Source: Streptomyces nitrosporeus (GTDB taxonomy: Bacteria > Actinomycetota > Actinomycetes > Streptomycetales > Streptomycetaceae). From it: a stretch of DNA of 64,000 bases. This document shows positions 10,522 through 21,902 of this stretch, piece by piece. The translations under genes and the position numbers were made by a program. The notes under the pieces were generated by a model, which saw only the letters and a program-made list of their open reading frames with translations, ran no database searches and was not told where the DNA came from. Position 1 is the stretch's first letter. Each line of letters opens with the position of its first letter. The stretch is from contig NZ_CP023702.1 in assembly GCF_008704555.1 (NCBI RefSeq), positions 6,680,001 through 6,744,000 on the forward strand, read 5' to 3'.

Positions 10522-12060
10522 GTGAGAGCAGCACCCACGATCCTGCATCTGGACATGGACGCCTTCTACGCCTCCGCGGAGCAGGCGGCGAAGCCCAGCC
10601 TGCGAGGCAAACCGGTGGTGGTGGGCGGGCTGGGGGCCCGCGGGGTGGTCGCGACCGCGTCGTACGAGGCCCGGCGGTTCGGCGTGCACTCCGCGATGCC
10701 CATGTCCCAGGCGAGACGGCTGGCCCCCAACGCCGCGTACCTGGTTCCGCGCTTCCCGCTCTACCGGGCGGTGAGCGAGACCGTGATGGAACTGCTCGGG
10801 CGGCTCTCCCCGCTGGTCGAGCCGCTCAGCCTGGACGAGGCGTTCGTCGACCTGGAGGCGGGCGGCCTCGCCGACGACTCCCGTTCCGCCCGTGCGGTCG
10901 GCGAGCAGCTGCGCCTGGTCATCACGGCGGCCACCGGACTCAGCGGGTCCGTCGGGCTCGCGGGTTCCAAGATGCTCGCCAAGATCGCCTCCGAGAAGGC
11001 CAAGCCCGACGGGCTCCTGCTCATCGAACCGGGCACCGAACGCGAACTGCTCGCACCCATGTCCGTCCGCACACTGCCGGGGGTGGGCCCCGCCACGGGT
11101 GACCATCTCAGACGCGCCGGGATGACGGTGGTGCACGATCTCGCCGAGGCGGGGGAGGCGGAACTCGTACGCCTGCTGGGCAAGGCGCACGGGGCCGCGC
11201 TGTACCGCATGGCCCTCGGCCACGACGACCGGCCCGTCGTGGCCGAGCGTGACGCCAAGTCCGTGTCGGTGGAGGACACCTTCGACGTGGACCTGCACGA
11301 CCGCGTCCGGGTGCGGGCGGAGGTGGAGCGGCTCGCCGACCGGTGTGTGCGGCGGCTCCGGGACGCGGGACGCTCCGGACGGACGGTGGTGCTGAAGGTG
11401 CGCCGTTACGACTTCTCGACGCTGACCAGGTCCGAGACGCTGCGCGGCCCCACCGACGATCCCGGGGTCGTCAGGGAGGCCGCGGCGAGGCTCCTGGAGG
11501 CCGTCGACACCACCGGCGGCGTACGGCTGCTCGGGGTGGGGGTCACGGGACTCGCGGATTTCACACAGGAGGACCTCTTCGCGCAGGCGGCCGAGGCGCG
11601 GCAGGGCGACGCGGTGCCGTCCGCGGCCGAGGAGGCCGGGAGCGGGGCCGCCGGGCCGGGGACGGACGGGCGGGGGACGGACAGGCCCGAGACGGAGAGG
11701 CCGGAGACGGACGGGCCGAAGCCGGAGGAGTCCGGGGCCGCGCAGGCGGTGCTGGCCGCCCCGGAGGACGCCGGGCAGCCGTCCGCCCGGCGGTGGTCCG
11801 CCGGGCAGGACGTACGGCACGAGACGCTCGGGCACGGGTGGGTGCAGGGCAGCGGGGTCGGGCGGGTCACCGTGCGGTTCGAGGAACCGGGTTCGGCCCC
11901 GGGCCGGGTGCGGACGTTCAGGACGGACGACCCGGAGCTGCGGCCGGCCGATCCGCTGCCGCTGGTGCGCGATCCGGTCGACTACTCCTCGTGGCCGGCC
12001 AGCTTGCCGAAGTCCCGGTCGGGGGCCGTGCCCTCGGCGGGGGCCACGTCCAGCCCGTAG
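10522..12060 (+). CDS. dinB: DNA polymerase IV (Y family)
   Basis: A 512-residue translesion polymerase. The catalytic acidic motifs are visible: LDMDAFYA near the start and SLDEAFVD at about 105-112. A helix-hairpin-helix thumb (TLPGVGPATGDHLR) and a little-finger domain follow. There is then a low-complexity Glu/Thr/Pro-rich linker (about 370-425) and a C-terminal Tudor-like segment with GHGWVQGSGVGRVTVRFE. I see no canonical beta-clamp peptide. The length exceeds E. coli Pol IV (351) because of the linker and tail. The last 79 bp overlap the convergent PRC-barrel gene. Confidence 0.92.
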   Translation: MRAAPTILHLDMDAFYASAEQAAKPSLRGKPVVVGGLGARGVVATASYEARRFGVHSAMPMSQARRLAPNAAYLVPRFPLYRAVSETVMELLGRLSPLVEPLSLDEAFVDLEAGGLADDSRSARAVGEQLRLVITAATGLSGSVGLAGSKMLAKIASEKAKPDGLLLIEPGTERELLAPMSVRTLPGVGPATGDHLRRAGMTVVHDLAEAGEAELVRLLGKAHGAALYRMALGHDDRPVVAERDAKSVSVEDTFDVDLHDRVRVRAEVERLADRCVRRLRDAGRSGRTVVLKVRRYDFSTLTRSETLRGPTDDPGVVREAAARLLEAVDTTGGVRLLGVGVTGLADFTQEDLFAQAAEARQGDAVPSAAEEAGSGAAGPGTDGRGTDRPETERPETDGPKPEESGAAQAVLAAPEDAGQPSARRWSAGQDVRHETLGHGWVQGSGVGRVTVRFEEPGSAPGRVRTFRTDDPELRPADPLPLVRDPVDYSSWPASLPKSRSGAVPSAGATSSP

Positions 12061-12353
12061 TGGCGGTAGAGCTGCAGTTCCTGTTCGGGGGAGAGGTGGC
12101 GGCCCACCCCGAAATCGGGCGCGTCCTTGATCAGGGCACGGTCGAAGGGGACCTTCAGCCGGCCGTCGGCGAACTCGCTCGGATCCAGCGGCACGAACGC
12201 GTCCCTGGTGAAGAGCCCCGTCCGCACGGCCGCCCACTCGGGGACGCCGGTGGCGTCGTCGAGATAGACCTCGTCCACCGTCCCGATCTTGGCTCCGGTG
12301 CGGTCGAAGGCCTTGCGGCCGATCAGACTGCGCGGATCGATGTCGCTCTGCAC
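11982..12353 (-). CDS. PRC-barrel domain protein
   Basis: A 123-residue soluble protein whose first 80 residues form a PRC barrel (LIGRKAFDRTGAKIGTVDEVYLDD, then WAAVRTGLF and FVPLDPSEF). The tail HLSPEQELQLYRHYGLD is common in the Streptomyces family. PRC barrels bind RNA or proteins, and this member's partner is unknown. The GTG at 12353 is chosen because GGGAGGT precedes it. A GTG at 12365 would add four residues. Its 3' end overlaps the end of dinB on the opposite strand by 79 bp. Confidence 0.8.
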   Translation of the reverse strand: MQSDIDPRSLIGRKAFDRTGAKIGTVDEVYLDDATGVPEWAAVRTGLFTRDAFVPLDPSEFADGRLKVPFDRALIKDAPDFGVGRHLSPEQELQLYRHYGLDVAPAEGTAPDRDFGKLAGHEE

Positions 12354-12483
12354 GGGACCTCCCACTGGTCACGGGGCATCAGGGTGGTCGCTACTGCTCC
12401 ACAGGACTACGAAAGGCCAGATCCGGGGCTTCAGCCACTCGGAACGGCCCGGGCCGGCCCGCTGGTAGGCTGGAGGCGGCTGC

Positions 12484-12716
12484 CGACCCCGTGCGGGAGA
12501 GCCCTCCGAGACAGCATCGGAGGCGCCGAAGGAGCAACTCCTCCCCGGAATCTCTCAGGCCCCCGTACCGCACGGACGAAGCCACTCTGGAAAGCAGGGC
12601 GGGACCAGGACCGGCACGGACATGTGGCGGGACGGACCCGGCCTCACCGACGGTGAAAGCCGGCACGCCGCGAGGCGGGCCGGTGAAGCTCTCAGGTCGA
12701 GATGACAGAGGGGGAG
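12484..12716 (+). promoter_or_regulatory. Tandem glycine riboswitch upstream of gcvP
   Basis: Two consecutive glycine aptamers are recognisable. The first (about 12484-12600) has GGGAGAGCC, GGCGCCGAAGGAGCAA and AATCTCTCAGG. The second (about 12601-12716) has GACGGTGAAAGCC, GAAGCTCTCAGGT and GATGACAGAGGGGG. These are the conserved core segments of the family. Tandem glycine riboswitches activate gcvP expression in Streptomyces griseus, so glycine-dependent activation is expected here. The expression platform would lie between 12717 and the gcvP ribosome-binding site at 12766. Confidence 0.92.
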
Positions 12717-12779
12717 GCCGTTCGGGCAGCTACGCCGTGCTGCCCCTCGCAGGTCGTGACAGACCAGGAGGCCTCCTTC

Positions 12780-15665
<2,886 letters not shown>

Positions 15666-15688
15666 GGAACGCTCCCGGAACACGCGTC

Positions 15689-15725
15689 GGGGCCGGTGCG
15701 GAGACGATGTCTCGGCACCGGCCCC
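15689..15725. terminator. Bidirectional hairpin between gcvP and the DUF5999 gene
   Basis: A perfect 11-bp stem (GGGGCCGGTGC with GCACCGGCCCC) is extended by an inner 5-bp stem (GAGAC with GTCTC) around a 3-nt loop. It sits between two convergent genes without a T-tract, as is common for Streptomyces terminators. Confidence 0.75.
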
Positions 15726-15781
15726 GGTGTTCCCCGTAAGCCTGGTGTTCTTCGCGGCGGCCGGGCGCTTCTGCTGTCTCT

Positions 15782-15988
15782 TCAGGCCGCTTTCGCCACG
15801 TGGCCCGTCCGCGACGGCCGGTGCGGGGCGATGATCTGCCCGTTCGGCAGCAGCTCACCGGTGTCCTCGAAGAGGAGAACGCCGTTGCACAGCAGGCTCC
15901 AGCCCTGCTCCGGGTGGTGCGCCACGAGGCGGGCGGCTTCCCGGTCGCTGGAGTCCGCGGTCGGGCAGGGGGGCTGGTGCTGGCACAT
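15782..15988 (-). CDS. DUF5999 family small protein
   Basis: A 68-residue protein beginning MCQHQPPCPTADSSDREAA and containing GWSLLCNGVLLFEDTGELL, which matches the Streptomyces DUF5999 family along its full length. The three cysteines and two histidines (Cys2, His4, Cys8, His24, Cys33) could bind a metal, but this is inference. The function is unknown. The ATG at 15988 is the family start, although an open frame extends upstream. Confidence 0.85.
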   Translation of the reverse strand: MCQHQPPCPTADSSDREAARLVAHHPEQGWSLLCNGVLLFEDTGELLPNGQIIAPHRPSRTGHVAKAA

Positions 15989-16258
15989 GGGCGGGTTCTT
16001 TCGCTGCGTCGAGTCGGTTGTCCTGCGGGGTGGCGGTGGGTGCACGACAGCCCCCGTATCAAGTCGGTCCGTCACCAGTGTTGCCCCACGGACGCCTTTC
16101 CGCAGCGATTTCGCCCCAGCTTCCGCCCTCCTTCGAAGACGTGTCACCCGGCCGGGCGGTTCACGGCAACTGTGCTGCCTCTTCGGGTGGTTCCAGGTGG
16201 CCTGGGCGGGCTAGTCCGCATGGCCCACGCGGCCGGCGGCCGCTCCCGCGCCACGAAC

Positions 16259-16299
16259 GGCGCAGGCCCCGTGACCGTGGCGGTCACGGGGCCTGCGCC
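16259..16299 (-). terminator. Hairpin terminator downstream of the minus-strand gene ending at 16322
   Basis: A perfect 18-bp stem (GGCGCAGGCCCCGTGACC with its complement at 16282-16299) and a 5-nt loop sit 23 bp beyond the stop codon of the minus-strand gene. This is one of the strongest hairpins in the window. Confidence 0.85.
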
Positions 16300-16321
16300 G
16301 TCCTCGGTGCTCCCGGCGGGG

Positions 16322-16957
16322 TCAGCCGACGGAAGTGGTGCGGGAGGACGCCTGCTTCAGCGCCGGGGACGCCAGCAGCCCCGGCAGTGTGGCCGACGGG
16401 GTGATGCGCAGCGTCATGACGGGCAGCAGCGCGGCGACCGGATGCGGGAGGTGTGCCGTGATGCCCGGCGGGGCGGGCGCCAGCGGTACCAGTACGTCGG
16501 TCGGGGCGAGCGTGCCTCCCGCGGCGTCGTCCTCGGTGTCCTCGTGCAGCCACAGCGTGAGCATGTAGAGCTCCGGCACCGACAGCAGCCGGGCCTGGTA
16601 CGGGGTCGTGACCGACTCGGCCTGCCTGAGGGCGAGTTCGGTCGAGGCGAGATAGGGCCCCTCGAAGAAATGGGAGAAGGCCCAGCCGTCGGCGGTGAGC
16701 ACGGTGTCCGCGGCGGCCACCGCGCGCCCGCCGCCCCGGATCAAGAACCGCCACCCGGCGAGACGGGTGGACGGTGCCGGGCCGGTGGACGCGATGCGGT
16801 CCAGCACGTGGACAGGAAGCGGGAGTTCCGGGCTCAGCGGTCCCTGGACGGACCGGAGGGCGGGGGTGTGGGCCTCGCGGACTGCGGCAGGAGAACCGAG
16901 TGCCGTGAGAACGCTGCGCAGTGCGGGCGCGGGAGCCGGGGAGATATGCAGCGGCAT
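16322..16957 (-). CDS. Hypothetical protein
   Basis: I do not recognise a family for this 211-residue protein. It is rich in Ala, Leu and Pro, with a central segment WRFLIRGGGRAVAAADTVLTADGWAF followed by FFEGPYLASTELALRQAE, and no membrane segment or signal peptide. Codon use is typical of the region, and it ends just before a strong terminator, supporting a real transcription unit. The ATG at 16957 has a weak AGAGGCGA site upstream. It is divergent from the ligase-like gene across a 486-bp gap. Confidence 0.7.
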   Translation of the reverse strand: MPLHISPAPAPALRSVLTALGSPAAVREAHTPALRSVQGPLSPELPLPVHVLDRIASTGPAPSTRLAGWRFLIRGGGRAVAAADTVLTADGWAFSHFFEGPYLASTELALRQAESVTTPYQARLLSVPELYMLTLWLHEDTEDDAAGGTLAPTDVLVPLAPAPPGITAHLPHPVAALLPVMTLRITPSATLPGLLASPALKQASSRTTSVG

Positions 16958-17443
16958 AGTGGGTCGCCTCTCACTTCGGAGACACGGTGATGCGTGGGCG
17001 GGTGCAGACGGCGCTGTCGGCGTGCGGGGCCAGAGGAGGGCCGGTGGCGGAAGACGAGCCGGTGCGTCAACTCTCTGCCTCGTGCGCAGAGTTTATACGA
17101 CAAGTGTTCACACGGTGTTTCGACTACCTGTCCCGCATATTGCCTGCAAGGCGGTTTCGAGCCTCTGAATTGCGGCATTCATAGCGGTTCGCCACGCCCT
17201 GCGGGGCCTTCGCCAGGTGTTTTCCCCGGGCGGCGGTAGGCTGAAACCCGCTGGCGATTGCCCTGTACCCGCTATCGCACACCCTTATGCGGCATGCCGT
17301 TGGAATGTGCCTGGGGCTCCGTTCACCAGACTACTGGGTACCCGTGGGCAGTGGAGGCGTTACGGATCACTTCCTCGGGGCATTATCGACCGTGATACGA
17401 GCGGCCTGTGCCGCGAGCCGTCCACCCGAGGAGGGACCCTTCG
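16958..17443. other. Divergent intergenic region
   Basis: This 486-bp stretch separates two divergent genes. It is less GC-rich than its neighbours around 17080-17130 and 17270-17400, which fits promoters in both directions. A small hairpin (CTCTGC with GCAGAG) lies near 17073-17092. I see no gene in it. Confidence 0.5.
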
Positions 17444-18949
17444 ATGGGCGAGAAGGTCGTGGCGGGCGTCTTCGACCTGTCCGGTCGGCAGGAGTACCGC
17501 GAGAAGCTGGCCCGGTGTCTGGAGGGGTTGGAGCGGCTTCTGGCGGACAGGAGGTTCGACCGGCCCAGGAATCTCATGGGGCTGGAGATCGAGCTGAATC
17601 TCGTGGGTTCGGACGGCATGCCGCGGATGCGGAATGCCGAGGTGCTCCGACGCATCGCCAGCAGAGATTTCCAGACGGAACTGGGGATGTTCAACCTGGA
17701 AGTGAATATCCTTCCTCACCGGATGAGCGGCCGGGTATTCGATCAGCTCGCCGAGGAGCTCCGGACCGGTCTCGCATATGCCGACCGCAAAGCCGCCGAG
17801 GTCGACGCGGGCATCGTGATGATCGGCATCCTTCCGACGCTCGGCAGCCACGACGTCGTCTCGGCGAACCTGTCGGACGTGGACCGTTACATGCTTCTGA
17901 ACGAGCAAATGGCGGCAGCCCGCGGCGAGGATTTCGTCCTGGATATCGACGGTGTCGAGCACCTGGTCGCCACTTCGGAGTCCATCGCCCCCGAATCCGC
18001 CTGTACCTCGGTGCAGTTGCACCTCCAGACCACCCCGGAGCGGTTCGCCGACGTCTGGAACGCCGCCCAGGCGATCGCCTCCGTCCAGATCGCCCTCGGA
18101 GCCAACTCGCCCTTTTTGTTCGGCAAGGAGCTCTGGCGGGAGTCCAGGCCGCCGCTGTTCCAGCAGTCCACCGACGTGCGGCCGCCCGAACTGAGGAACC
18201 AGGGGGTGCGGCCGCGGACCTGGTTCGGGGAGCGGTGGGTGGGATCGGCGTACGAACTCTTCGAGGAGAACCTGCGCTTCTTCCCGCCGATCCTGCCGAT
18301 CTGCGAGGAGGAGGACCCGCTGCGGGTGCTGGACGAGGGCGGGGTGCCGAGCCTGGCCGAACTGGTCCTGCACAACGGGACCATCTACCGGTGGAACCGT
18401 CCGGTCTACGGGATCGCCGACGGCGTCCCCCACCTCCGCGTCGAGAACCGGGTACTGCCGGCCGGGCCGTCCGTCGCCGATGTGATCGCCAACGCCGCCT
18501 TCTACTACGGCCTGGTGCGCGCGCTCGCCGACGAGTCCCGCCCGGTATGGACCCGGCTGCCGTTCGAGACCGCCGCCCGGAACTTCGACACCGCGTGCCG
18601 CCACGGCATCGAGGCCGAGCTGCTGTGGCCCCGCCCGGGCCGCTCGGGCGGCGTGGCCAAGGTGCCCGCCGTCAAGCTGGTGCGGGACGAACTGCTGCCG
18701 CTCGCCGCCGCCGGGCTGGACGCCTGGAACATCGAGCCCGCGGACCGCGACCTCTATCTCGGGATCATCGAGGAGCGCTGCCGGCGCAGGGTCAACGGCG
18801 CCTCCTGGCAGGCCGACACCTACCACCGGGCCCTGGAGGCCGGTCTCGGACGGGAGAGCGCGCTGGCCGCCACCACCAGGCGCTACGCCGAACTCACGCA
18901 GACGGGCGAGCCGGTGCACAACTGGCCGGTCGGCTTCCCCGGCCGCTGA
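17444..18949 (+). CDS. Glutamate-cysteine ligase-like carboxylate-amine ligase
   Basis: A 501-residue cytoplasmic protein resembling the GCS2/carboxylate-amine ligase superfamily. It has the N-terminal strand NLMGLEIELNLVG with paired acidic residues, MFNLEVNILP in place of the usual FNIE segment, SVQLHLQ and HLRVENRVLPAGPS. Such enzymes use ATP to join an amine to the gamma-carboxylate of glutamate. Actinobacteria make mycothiol rather than glutathione, so the substrate may not be cysteine. The ATG at 17444 lies after GAGGAGGGA. Confidence 0.7.
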   Translation: MGEKVVAGVFDLSGRQEYREKLARCLEGLERLLADRRFDRPRNLMGLEIELNLVGSDGMPRMRNAEVLRRIASRDFQTELGMFNLEVNILPHRMSGRVFDQLAEELRTGLAYADRKAAEVDAGIVMIGILPTLGSHDVVSANLSDVDRYMLLNEQMAAARGEDFVLDIDGVEHLVATSESIAPESACTSVQLHLQTTPERFADVWNAAQAIASVQIALGANSPFLFGKELWRESRPPLFQQSTDVRPPELRNQGVRPRTWFGERWVGSAYELFEENLRFFPPILPICEEEDPLRVLDEGGVPSLAELVLHNGTIYRWNRPVYGIADGVPHLRVENRVLPAGPSVADVIANAAFYYGLVRALADESRPVWTRLPFETAARNFDTACRHGIEAELLWPRPGRSGGVAKVPAVKLVRDELLPLAAAGLDAWNIEPADRDLYLGIIEERCRRRVNGASWQADTYHRALEAGLGRESALAATTRRYAELTQTGEPVHNWPVGFPGR

Positions 18950-18995
18950 ACGGCCGGCCTGGTGGCAGGCGCCCCCCTGCCCGTGGGGCAAGCTA

Positions 18996-19157
18996 GGGGT
19001 TGTCCCGTAATTCGTGGTGGATCAGCGTGCGGCGTCAGGCGCGGTGCATCGCAAGGCGGAGGGGCGTCCGCATACTGGATGTATGCGGATGTTCCGACAA
19101 CGCCGCGAGGTGCCGTGACTGTCGTCGCACGCCCACCAGGGATTACGGGACAGCCCT
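18996..19157. mobile_element. MITE-like element with 16-bp terminal inverted repeats and TA target duplication
   Basis: The two ends, GGGGTTGTCCCGTAAT (18996-19011) and ATTACGGGACAGCCCT (19142-19157), are inverted repeats with 14 of 16 matches. TA dinucleotides flank both sides (18994-18995 and 19158-19159). The 162-bp interior has an internal dyad (GCATACTGGATGTATGC) but no coding frame. The size, ends and TA duplication fit a non-autonomous element mobilised by an IS630/Tc1-mariner-type transposase. The sequence also looks like a dispersed Streptomyces repeat I have seen before, but I cannot verify this here. Confidence 0.7.
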
Positions 19158-19290
19158 TAGGGTCTGTCCGGCGGACCGGGGTCGGATGCCGTGGCCCCGG
19201 TCATGATCCGCCGGGCGGGCACGGGTGCCGGAACCGGGGGAACCTGCCGGAGGAGGCGCCGGGACGCACAGCTGACGGCAGGGTGCACGG

Positions 19291-20085
19291 GTGGAGGCGG
19301 GGCGCGTGGCGGGAACGGTTGCTCACGAGGGGACGGCACGCCGGACCCTCCGGTCGGAGACGCTGCTGGTGCTGGCCCTCTCCCTCGGGGCCAGCGGAGT
19401 GTCCGCCCTGATCAGCTTCATCGGTTCGCTGACGAAACCGGGCGGCCTGAAGGACCAGGCCGCGACGCTCAACGGCTCGTACGCCCCCGACCGGCCGTGG
19501 CTGGACCTGGCCTGGCAGCTGTTCGGCATCACCACGGCCCTGGTCCCGGTCGCCCTGGTCGTGCACCTGCTGACACGGGAAGGGGCGGGCCTGCGGACAC
19601 TCGGGCTCGACCTCACCGCCCCCTGGAAGGACCTCGGCCGCGGCACGCTGGTCGCGGCCGGCATCGGCAGTGCCGGGCTGGCCTTCTACCTCGCGGCGCG
19701 GGCGAGCGGCTTCAATCTGACGGTGGTGCCGGAGTCGCTGCCCGACGTGTGGTGGAAGTTCCCCGTGCTGATCCTCTCGGCGGTGCAGAACTCGCTCCTC
19801 GAGGAAGTGATCGTCGTCGGCTATCTGCTGCGCCGGCTCGGCCAGCTCGGCTGGACCCCGATGGCGGCCCTGGCCGCCAGCTCCGTACTGCGCGGGTCCT
19901 ACCACCTGTACCAGGGCATCGGCGGCTTCATCGGGAACATGGTGATGGGAGTCGTCTTCGTCCTGCTCTACCGGCGGTGGGGGCGAGTGGGGCCGCTCGT
20001 CGTCGCCCATGCCCTGCTGGACATCGGGGCGTTCGTGGGATACGCCCTCCTGGCGGGGAAGGTGGGCTGGCTGCCCACCGCGTGA
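19291..20085 (+). CDS. CPBP family intramembrane metalloprotease
   Basis: A 264-residue membrane protein with about seven hydrophobic helices. The CPBP (CAAX protease/bacteriocin-processing, Abi) motifs are present: EEVIVVGYLLRR (motif 1 with two glutamates), SYHLYQG (motif 2 histidine) and HALLD (motif 3). The family includes prenyl-protein proteases and bacteriocin self-immunity proteins, and the substrate cannot be predicted. The GTG at 19291 gives the standard length. It starts 133 bp downstream of the MITE-like element. Confidence 0.85.
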   Translation: MEAGRVAGTVAHEGTARRTLRSETLLVLALSLGASGVSALISFIGSLTKPGGLKDQAATLNGSYAPDRPWLDLAWQLFGITTALVPVALVVHLLTREGAGLRTLGLDLTAPWKDLGRGTLVAAGIGSAGLAFYLAARASGFNLTVVPESLPDVWWKFPVLILSAVQNSLLEEVIVVGYLLRRLGQLGWTPMAALAASSVLRGSYHLYQGIGGFIGNMVMGVVFVLLYRRWGRVGPLVVAHALLDIGAFVGYALLAGKVGWLPTA

Positions 20086-20138
20086 GGCCCGCCCGCCGGC
20101 CCGCCGGGCCGCGTACGTCCGGTGGGGTACGTCCGGTC

Positions 20139-20960
20139 TCAGAGGCCGGTGAGCAGCTCGCCTTCGACGACGGTGACCGCGCTGCCCGTCAGCAGGGTGC
20201 GCTCGCCCCGCAGTGAGGTGCGCACCAGGCCCGAACGGGCGGAAGCCTGCAGGCCGGTGAGGTCGTCGCGGCCGAACCGCGCCGACCAGAAGGGCGCCAG
20301 CGCGGTGTGCGCGCTCCCCGTCACCGGGTCCTCGTCGATGCCGGCGCGGGGGAAGAACCCGCGTGACACGAAGTCGTACCCGGCTTCCCGGTCCGCCGCG
20401 GGAGCGGTGGCGACGATTCCGCGGGGGGAGCAGGAGGCGAGTGCGGCGAAGTCCGGCCGCAGGGCGCGTACGGCCGCTTCGTCGGCCAGCTCGACCAGCA
20501 GGTCACCGACGCGTTCGCCCGTGTCGTGGACGGAGACAGGAGTGGCGCCGAGCGCTCCGGCCAGTCCGGGCGGGGCCTCGACGGGCTCCAGCGGGGCCGT
20601 GGGGAAGTCCAGGGTGAGGGTGCCGTTCTCGTGGGCGGTGGTACGCAGGACGCCGGAACGGCTCGCGAAGCGTACGGTACCGCCGACGCCGCCCGCGGTG
20701 TTCAGTACGTGCGCGGTGGCGAGGGTGGCGTGGCCGCAGAGGTCGACCTCGGTGGTGGGGGTGAACCAGCGCAGGGACCAGTCCGCGTCTCCGCCCCGGG
20801 GAAGAGGATGGGCGAAGGCGGTCTCCGGCAGGTTGATCTCCGAGGCGATGCGCTGGAGCCGGCCGGCGGCGGGGAAGCGGTCCGTGTCCAGGATCAGGAC
20901 TCCGGCGGGGTTGCCGGCGAAGGGGCGGTCGGTGAACGCGTCGACGATGCGGATCTTCAT
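20139..20960 (-). CDS. PhzF family isomerase/epimerase
   Basis: A 273-residue protein of the PhzF (diaminopimelate-epimerase fold) family. It starts MKIRIVDAFTDRPFAGNPAGV and has LPETAF with the catalytic glutamate, DLCGHATLATAHVL and DEDPVTGSAH, all standard. In phenazine producers PhzF isomerises dihydro-hydroxyanthranilate. No other phenazine gene is near, so this is a general family member of unknown substrate. It lies head to tail with the DinB-superfamily gene, which ends at 21175. Confidence 0.85.
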   Translation of the reverse strand: MKIRIVDAFTDRPFAGNPAGVLILDTDRFPAAGRLQRIASEINLPETAFAHPLPRGGDADWSLRWFTPTTEVDLCGHATLATAHVLNTAGGVGGTVRFASRSGVLRTTAHENGTLTLDFPTAPLEPVEAPPGLAGALGATPVSVHDTGERVGDLLVELADEAAVRALRPDFAALASCSPRGIVATAPAADREAGYDFVSRGFFPRAGIDEDPVTGSAHTALAPFWSARFGRDDLTGLQASARSGLVRTSLRGERTLLTGSAVTVVEGELLTGL

Positions 20961-21174
20961 GGCCGCGACCGTAGACCAGGGCTGTCCGGCCGGTCCAAGG
21001 CCGGTCCCGGATGCCTGGCACGGCCGGTGTGCGGCCTCGCTCGGCGGACCGGGGCGGCCTTCGTCCCCGGCCTGGCCCCGCCCTGCCCCTAGGGGGCCGC
21101 CCGCCCGGGGCGGGGCTGGGCGTTTCGCCTGCCCGGGCCCGGGAGGTGAGCCCGGGCAGGGCGGGGGAGCGGGG

Positions 21175-21771
21175 TCATGCCTGCTGCTGTCCGGCGGCCC
21201 TGGCGGCCTGCTCCACCCGGTCGCGGTGGGACGCCCACCATGCCGGGTCCCCCGGGGCCATGCTCGTGTTGCCCTTCTCCATCCCGGCCGAGCCGTCCAG
21301 GAGTTCACGCAGGATGTCGGCATGACCGGCATGCCGCTGGGTGTCGGCGGTCACCCGCACCACGGCATGGTGCAGCGTGATCCCGGCCCTGGCCTCCGGC
21401 CACCACGGCACCCTGCCGGCCGTGTCGAGCGCCAGCGCGTCGATCGTCGCGTCCGCGTGGGCCCAGGCCCGGCGGTAGAGGCCCACGACGTCCTCGCGTG
21501 ACTCGTCGGCGGTGGCCCACATGTCCGCGTTCGGCTCGGCGTCCTCGGCGATCCAGGGCAGCGCCACACCGGCCGGCCGGCCGAAGGTGTCACCGAGGTA
21601 GCCCAGCTCCACGGTCGCCGCGTGCTTCACCAGCCCCAGGAGGTTGGTGCCCGTCGGCGTCAGCGGGCGGCGCATGTCGTACGCGGAGAGCCCCTCGAGT
21701 TTCCACAGCAGGGCGTCGCGGGCGGACTGCAGGTAATAGCGCAGGTCGGATTTGGGATCCGGGGATGTCAT
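21175..21771 (-). CDS. DinB superfamily protein (DUF664)
   Basis: A 198-residue four-helix protein with the predicted metal triad: a histidine in LVKHAATVELGYL and two in DTQRHAGHADILREL. This is the DinB/YfiT-like fold and is unrelated to DNA polymerase IV. Members include mycothiol-dependent enzymes and putative thiol transferases. The start MTSPDPKSDLRYYLQSARDALLWKLEGLS is the usual N-terminus. It is followed by the PhzF gene on the same strand, 214 bp away. Confidence 0.85.
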   Translation of the reverse strand: MTSPDPKSDLRYYLQSARDALLWKLEGLSAYDMRRPLTPTGTNLLGLVKHAATVELGYLGDTFGRPAGVALPWIAEDAEPNADMWATADESREDVVGLYRRAWAHADATIDALALDTAGRVPWWPEARAGITLHHAVVRVTADTQRHAGHADILRELLDGSAGMEKGNTSMAPGDPAWWASHRDRVEQAARAAGQQQA

Positions 21772-21902
21772 GGGGCCAGTCTGCCGTGGCCGCGATCATT
21801 GTCCAGATCTTTTGGGCACAGGGGCCCTCGCCGGGCGGGGGGGCGGGCACCGGAGCCGGCGGGTCCGCTCCGGCCCGGGCAGGGTGGTCGGGCGATCCGG
21901 CG

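Noticed and set aside
20139..20960. Part of a phenazine biosynthesis cluster
   Set aside because: PhzF homologues are common outside such clusters, and no other phz gene lies nearby.
21175..21771. A second DNA polymerase IV because of the DinB name
   Set aside because: DinB superfamily (DUF664) proteins are metal-binding four-helix bundles unrelated to polymerase IV.
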